Positions 6,444 through 9,301 of a stretch of DNA of 9,301 nt are shown here, piece after piece. Below the pieces are notes generated by a model that did not search any database, had not been told where the DNA came from, and saw only the letters and a list, made by a program, of their open reading frames with translations. Made by a program: the position numbers and the translations under genes. The stretch lies in NCBI GenBank assembly GCA_013361975.1, contig JABFXB010000372.1, forward strand, positions 1 through 9,301. Reading direction: 5' to 3'. Numbering within the stretch: position 1 is the first letter of the stretch; each line of letters starts with the position of its first letter. The stretch comes from Dermatophilaceae bacterium. GTDB lineage: Bacteria > Actinomycetota > Actinomycetes > Actinomycetales > Dermatophilaceae.

Positions 6444-6553
6444 ACTGGGCGCTTTGTGCGGAATGCGTTGCTCGTGACACGGCACGGGGTACGGGTCGAG
6501 GCGGCGAGGACGTGGCGCCGCGCGGCTTCGCCCGACGGTTACTGCGATCGATC

Positions 6554-6560
6554 AAAGGAG
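6554..6560 (+). promoter_or_regulatory. Ribosome-binding site fixing the MFS start
   Basis: AAAGGAG lies 5 bases before the ATG at 6566. The frame is open for 130 further codons upstream, but those overlap the ChaB gene and read as non-protein-like, so this site sets the start. Confidence 0.8.
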
Positions 6561-6565
6561 ATGTG

Positions 6566-8032
6566 ATGAGCGAGGCTGTCGCACAACAACGCACGGCCGG
6601 TGCGATCCGAAGTCTGGTGCCGGCGCGCATGGACCGCCTGCCCTGGACGAAGTTCCACTGGTCCGTCGTCATCGGGCTCGGCATCTCGTGGATCCTCGAC
6701 GGTCTGGAGATCCAGATCGTCTCGGAGTCGGGCTTCCAGAAGTCGCTCGGCATGTCGGCAGCCCAGGTCGGGCTCACCGGCACGGTCTACCTCGTCGGCC
6801 AGGTCGTCGGGGCGCTGACGTTCGGCAGGCTCACCGACCGGTGGGGTCGCCGCAGGCTCTTCATCATCACCCTCGTCATCTACCTCGTCGGCTCGGGCCT
6901 CGCCGGCTTCGCGCCGAACATGGGCTTGCTGTGGGTGTGCCGGTTCATCGCCGGCATGGGAATCGGCGGCGAGTACACCGCGATCAACTCCGCCATCGAC
7001 GAGCTGATCCCGTCGCACTTCCGCGGCCGCGTCGACATCGCGATCAACGGGACCTACTGGTTCGGCGCCTTCTTCGGCGCCCTGGCCAACCTCTACCTGC
7101 TCAACCCCGACAACGTCGCAGAGAACCTCGGCTGGCGCCTCGCGTTCTTCATCGGCCCGATCCTCGGCCTCTCGATCATCTACCTGCGCCGCCACATCCC
7201 GGAGAGTCCCCGCTGGCTGCTCACGCACGGACGTGCCGAGGAGGCCGAGCGCACCGTCGAGCAGATCGAGGAACGGGTGCGCCGCGAGGGCGGCGAGCTG
7301 TCCGAGGTCGACGACAGCAGGGCGATCCTCGTCAAGCCCGAGGACGCGATGGGACCCAAGGTGCTGTGGGACGTCTTCGTGCGTCGCTACGGCAAGCGAA
7401 CGGTGCTCGGCCTCACCATGATGGTCACGCAGTCGTTCCTCTACAACGCGATCTTCTTCACGTACGCGCTGGTGCTGACGAACTTCTACCAGATCGACAA
7501 GGCCGGGACCTCGCTCTACTTCCTGCCGTTCGCGGCCGGCAACCTGCTCGGTCCGCTGCTGCTCGGCCACCTCTTCGACACCATCGGCCGCCGCAAGATG
7601 ATCTTCTTCACCTACACGGTCGCCGGTGTCGTGCTGCTCGTGTCGGCCTGGCTCTTCCAGGCCCAGGCCCTGAGCGCGACCACCCACACGATCTTCTGGT
7701 GCGTGTCGTTCTTCTTCGCCTCTGCAGGTGCGTCGGCCGCCTACCTCACCGTGAGCGAGATCTTCCCGCTCGAGGTGCGCGGCCAGGCCATCTCGTACTT
7801 CTTCGTCATCGCCCAGTGCGCCGGCGCCATCGCGCCCGTGCTCTACGGCGCGCTCATCGGTGAGGGCAAGGACCGCATGCCGCTGACGTGGGGCTACGTG
7901 GCGGGCGCGGTCATCATGATCATCGGTGGTGTCGTGGCCCTCGCGATCGGCATCGACGCCGAGCGCAAGTCGCTCGAGGACATCGCCGACCCGCTGAGCA
8001 AGGTCCCGGAGGAGTCGGGAGCGGCGGCATGA
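6566..8032 (+). CDS. MFS transporter, sugar-porter-like
   Basis: A 488-residue integral membrane secondary transporter with about 12 predicted membrane segments and a cytoplasmic central loop near 220-275. Diagnostic motifs are all present: Asp45 with Glu48 in the first segment (ILDGLE), the A-motif GRLTDRWGRR (87-96) and its second-half counterpart GHLFDTIGRRK (334-344, end approximate), RFIAGMGIGGEY (126-137), PESPRWLL (212-219) and SEIFPLEVRGQ (397-407). These place it in the sugar-porter/SV2-like part of the superfamily, which also includes aromatic-acid:proton symporters; the substrate cannot be read from sequence. The start at 6566 is set by AAAGGAG. Its stop overlaps the start of the downstream Usp gene (ATGA), so both are translated from one mRNA. 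The promoter must lie in 6340-6553, shared with the divergent ChaB gene. Confidence 0.94.
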   Translation: MSEAVAQQRTAGAIRSLVPARMDRLPWTKFHWSVVIGLGISWILDGLEIQIVSESGFQKSLGMSAAQVGLTGTVYLVGQVVGALTFGRLTDRWGRRRLFIITLVIYLVGSGLAGFAPNMGLLWVCRFIAGMGIGGEYTAINSAIDELIPSHFRGRVDIAINGTYWFGAFFGALANLYLLNPDNVAENLGWRLAFFIGPILGLSIIYLRRHIPESPRWLLTHGRAEEAERTVEQIEERVRREGGELSEVDDSRAILVKPEDAMGPKVLWDVFVRRYGKRTVLGLTMMVTQSFLYNAIFFTYALVLTNFYQIDKAGTSLYFLPFAAGNLLGPLLLGHLFDTIGRRKMIFFTYTVAGVVLLVSAWLFQAQALSATTHTIFWCVSFFFASAGASAAYLTVSEIFPLEVRGQAISYFFVIAQCAGAIAPVLYGALIGEGKDRMPLTWGYVAGAVIMIIGGVVALAIGIDAERKSLEDIADPLSKVPEESGAAA

Positions 8033-8583
8033 ACATCGCCGCGCTCGGCCGCGCCTACACGATCGTGGTCGGGGTGAGCCCGACGAGCGGGTCGCCCGGT
8101 GCGTTGCGGTGGGCGGTCGAGGAGGCCTCGGTCCGGGGCGGGCGGGTCGTCGCCGTGCGGGCCTGGCGACCGCACGCCCCCGAGACCGCGACCGGTGGCC
8201 GGGTCCCCTCCGTGGTCTCCGACGACAGTGCCCTCGCGGCCGAGGAGGCCCGCCTCGCCGAGGACGTCTCCAAGGTGCTCGGCCACGACCACGTGGTCGA
8301 GACGCGTGTCATCGCAGGCAAGCGGCGCGCCGTCCTCACGGAGGAGAGCCGTTCGGCCGACCTGCTCGTGATCGACGCGGGGCGCTCCACCGAGGTCGGG
8401 TCACGGTGGGTCGGCAGCCGCATCGCCCGGGTCGCCGAGTGCCCCGTCGTCGTGGTGCCGCCGGCCCTCGGTGGTCGCGGCACGTCTGCGCTCGGCGCGG
8501 CGGTCGGCAGGCTGGGCCGCTCGGTCGAACGCGCGGCCGGCACCGCCGGTCGCCCGGGGTTCCAGCGCCCACCCGTTCGCTGA
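8029..8583 (+). CDS. Single-domain Usp protein with degraded ATP motif
   Basis: A 184-residue cytoplasmic protein with one universal-stress (Usp) domain (about 10-145) and a basic, Gly/Arg-rich tail (146-184). The fold is clear from YTIVVGVS at 10-17, the helix ALRWAVEEA at 25-33, LLVIDAG at 112-118 and ECPVVVVPP at 137-145. The nucleotide site is altered: the usual Asp after strand 1 is Ser17, and in the G-2X-G-9X-GS motif the first two glycines are replaced by Asp116 and Arg119 while Gly129-Ser130 remain. It is therefore probably a non-ATP-binding, UspA-like type. The ATG at 8029 overlaps the MFS stop by four bases, with GGGAG (8017-8021) 7 bases upstream inside the MFS gene, indicating translational coupling. 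Inferred role: a partner or regulator of the transporter, as known for TeaD with the TeaABC ectoine transporter of Halomonas. Confidence 0.88.
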   Translation: MNIAALGRAYTIVVGVSPTSGSPGALRWAVEEASVRGGRVVAVRAWRPHAPETATGGRVPSVVSDDSALAAEEARLAEDVSKVLGHDHVVETRVIAGKRRAVLTEESRSADLLVIDAGRSTEVGSRWVGSRIARVAECPVVVVPPALGGRGTSALGAAVGRLGRSVERAAGTAGRPGFQRPPVR

Positions 8584-8609
8584 GGCTGCCAGCCGTCTTC
8601 CTCCGCGGC

Positions 8610-8619
8610 CGTATGCCGT
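8610..8619 (+). repeat. Copy of 10-bp word CGTATGCCGT (after second Usp)
   Basis: CGTATGCCGT begins 27 bases after the Usp stop. There is no exact inverted partner, though GGCCG (8607-8611, approximate) and CGGCT (8622-8626, approximate) could form a short stem around it. The position downstream of a gene recalls the paired copies in the protease terminator. Confidence 0.6.
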
Positions 8620-8651
8620 TCGGCTCGCCAGTGGATCCTCGCGACCCGGAC

Positions 8652-8668
8652 CGGCACGAGTTGTGCCG
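8652..8668 (+). terminator. Candidate hairpin after the MFS-Usp operon
   Basis: CGGCAC (8652-8657) and GTGCCG (8663-8668) form an exact 6-bp stem with loop GAGTT. A perfect 10-bp palindrome, TCGGGCCCGA, follows at 8671-8680. There is no long T-run. It could end the MFS-Usp transcript or be a binding site upstream of the NERD gene. Confidence 0.35.
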
Positions 8669-8698
8669 ATTCGGGCCCGAGCCCCGCCCCACGCTGCC

Positions 8699-8704
8699 TA
8701 GAGT
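8699..8704 (+). promoter_or_regulatory. Possible -10 element for the NERD gene
   Basis: TAGAGT fits the TANNNT form of actinobacterial -10 boxes and lies 30 bases before the NERD start, giving a short leader. No good -35 is found at 16-19 bases upstream, so the assignment rests on the -10 alone. Confidence 0.4.
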
Positions 8705-8734
8705 CGCGACGCGGCACGGTACAGGGGAGACGAC

Positions 8735-9301
8735 ATGGCGGACGGTGGTTCGGCTCGCGCGCGGGCAGAGGAGCTGTGGGCGCGCGCGGCTGCTGAGCGG
8801 GAACGGGCAGAAGAGGCCCGGCTGCGGGCGGAACGGCTGGAGGCCCAGGCCGGGGCGTGGGCGGCCGGCGCCGAAGGTGAGCGACGGGTGGCGGGTTCGC
8901 TCGGGCACCTGCCCGACGGATGGGTCGTGCTCCACGACCGTCTGCTGCGTCCCGGCACGAGCCTGACCAACCTCGACCACGTCGTGGTCGGGCCCGCCGG
9001 GGTGTTCCTCGTCGACGCCAAGAACTGGGCCGGCGGCCTCAGCGTGCACGAGGGCAACCTCTGGCAGCACTCCGGGCGCAGCTCGGCCAAGGGAGCGCAG
9101 CTCGACAAGCTGGCCGCATTCGCCGGGGAGATGGAGATGGCGCTCGGGGTTCCGGTCGTGCCGGTCGTTGCACTGGCGGGCGGCCACGGCGCAAGGTTCC
9201 GGGCCCAACGAGTCCGCGGCGTCGAGGTGGTCCCCCACGGAAGGCTCGCGAAGTGGCTGAGGCGTCAGCCCGTCACGACGGACCCGATCTCCGCGGAACT
9301 C
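8735..9301 (+). CDS. NERD-domain (nuclease-related) protein, 3' end missing
   Basis: The first 189 codons of a gene that runs off the window with no stop. Residues about 7-42 are an Ala/Arg/Glu-rich helix, probably a coiled coil. A NERD domain follows from about 45: GAEGERRVAGSL at 45-56, GWVVLHD at 62-68, then DHVVVGPAGVFLVDAKNW at 81-98. Asp81, Asp94 and Lys96 are placed like the D...(D/E)XK catalytic residues of PD-(D/E)XK nucleases, to which NERD domains are related, and Glu47 or Glu49 may be the helix acid. Many NERD proteins carry a further domain (kinase, helicase or zinc-binding) that would lie beyond the window. The ATG at 8735 is supported by AGGGGAG (8723-8729), 5 bases upstream. 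A DNA-processing role is inferred from the family; the target is unknown. Confidence 0.88.
   Translation, partial: MADGGSARARAEELWARAAAERERAEEARLRAERLEAQAGAWAAGAEGERRVAGSLGHLPDGWVVLHDRLLRPGTSLTNLDHVVVGPAGVFLVDAKNWAGGLSVHEGNLWQHSGRSSAKGAQLDKLAAFAGEMEMALGVPVVPVVALAGGHGARFRAQRVRGVEVVPHGRLAKWLRRQPVTTDPISAEL

Noticed and set aside
55..6475. Shared GAATGCGT-GCTCG sequence upstream of tex (near 56) and of the MFS gene (near 6462)
   Set aside because: A 13 of 14 match between two places is expected by chance in a window of this size; no promoter pattern supports it.
6176..6565. 130-residue extension of the MFS protein
   Set aside because: It overlaps the ChaB gene on the other strand, crosses the divergent promoter region and has no transporter-like sequence.
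6539..7687. 382-codon open frame antisense to the MFS gene
   Set aside because: It is Glu/Asp/Arg-rich with no recognisable domain, and the opposite strand encodes a clear transporter with all family motifs; long antisense frames are common in GC-rich DNA.
1..9301. Mobile element, CRISPR array, tRNA or defence island
   Set aside because: No transposase, integrase, regular repeat-spacer pattern or cloverleaf was seen; base composition and gene style are uniform across the window.

Overview
The window is about 70% GC with dense, mostly well-supported genes. Tex with an Arg/Gly-rich tail, tandem universal stress proteins, a ChaB/Rho_N protein and intrinsic hairpins without U-tracts all point to a high-GC actinobacterium. 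I infer order Micrococcales, possibly Intrasporangiaceae-like; this is a guess from gene style, not a database result. I see no tRNA, rRNA, CRISPR array, insertion sequence or phage gene. It reads as an ordinary chromosomal stretch.

Layout. Positions 1-21 hold the last codons of an upstream gene. Positions 101-2506 (+) encode the transcription accessory protein Tex. After a 175-bp gap containing a GC hairpin, a palindrome and a leader hairpin comes a small SRPBCC-fold protein (2682-3116, +). It converges, with only 21 bp between stop codons, on a two-domain universal stress protein (3138-4058, -). Next is a secreted subtilisin-family protease (4245-5795, -), separated from the stress protein by a very strong hairpin (4192-4237). 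A ChaB-domain protein with a Rho_N-like tail follows (5905-6339, -). It is divergent from an MFS transporter (6566-8032, +), which overlaps by 4 bp a second, single-domain universal stress protein with a degraded ATP-binding motif (8029-8583, +). The window ends inside a NERD-domain (nuclease-related) gene (8735 onward, +).

How they may work together. Most products fit a housekeeping/stress theme: RNA polymerase accessory (Tex), two Usp proteins, ChaB, NERD. The only tight coupling visible is the MFS-Usp pair, suggesting a transporter with its own Usp-type partner. The protease stands apart as an exported protein with its own strong terminator.

The most unexplained signal is a 10-bp word, CGTATGCCGT (reverse complement ACGGCATACG). 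It occurs exactly five times, four of them in the roughly 10% of the window that is intergenic, and two of those form the arms of the protease terminator. This resembles the arrangement of DNA uptake sequences in other bacteria, but nothing here proves that role. I did not find a clear previously undescribed multi-gene system.
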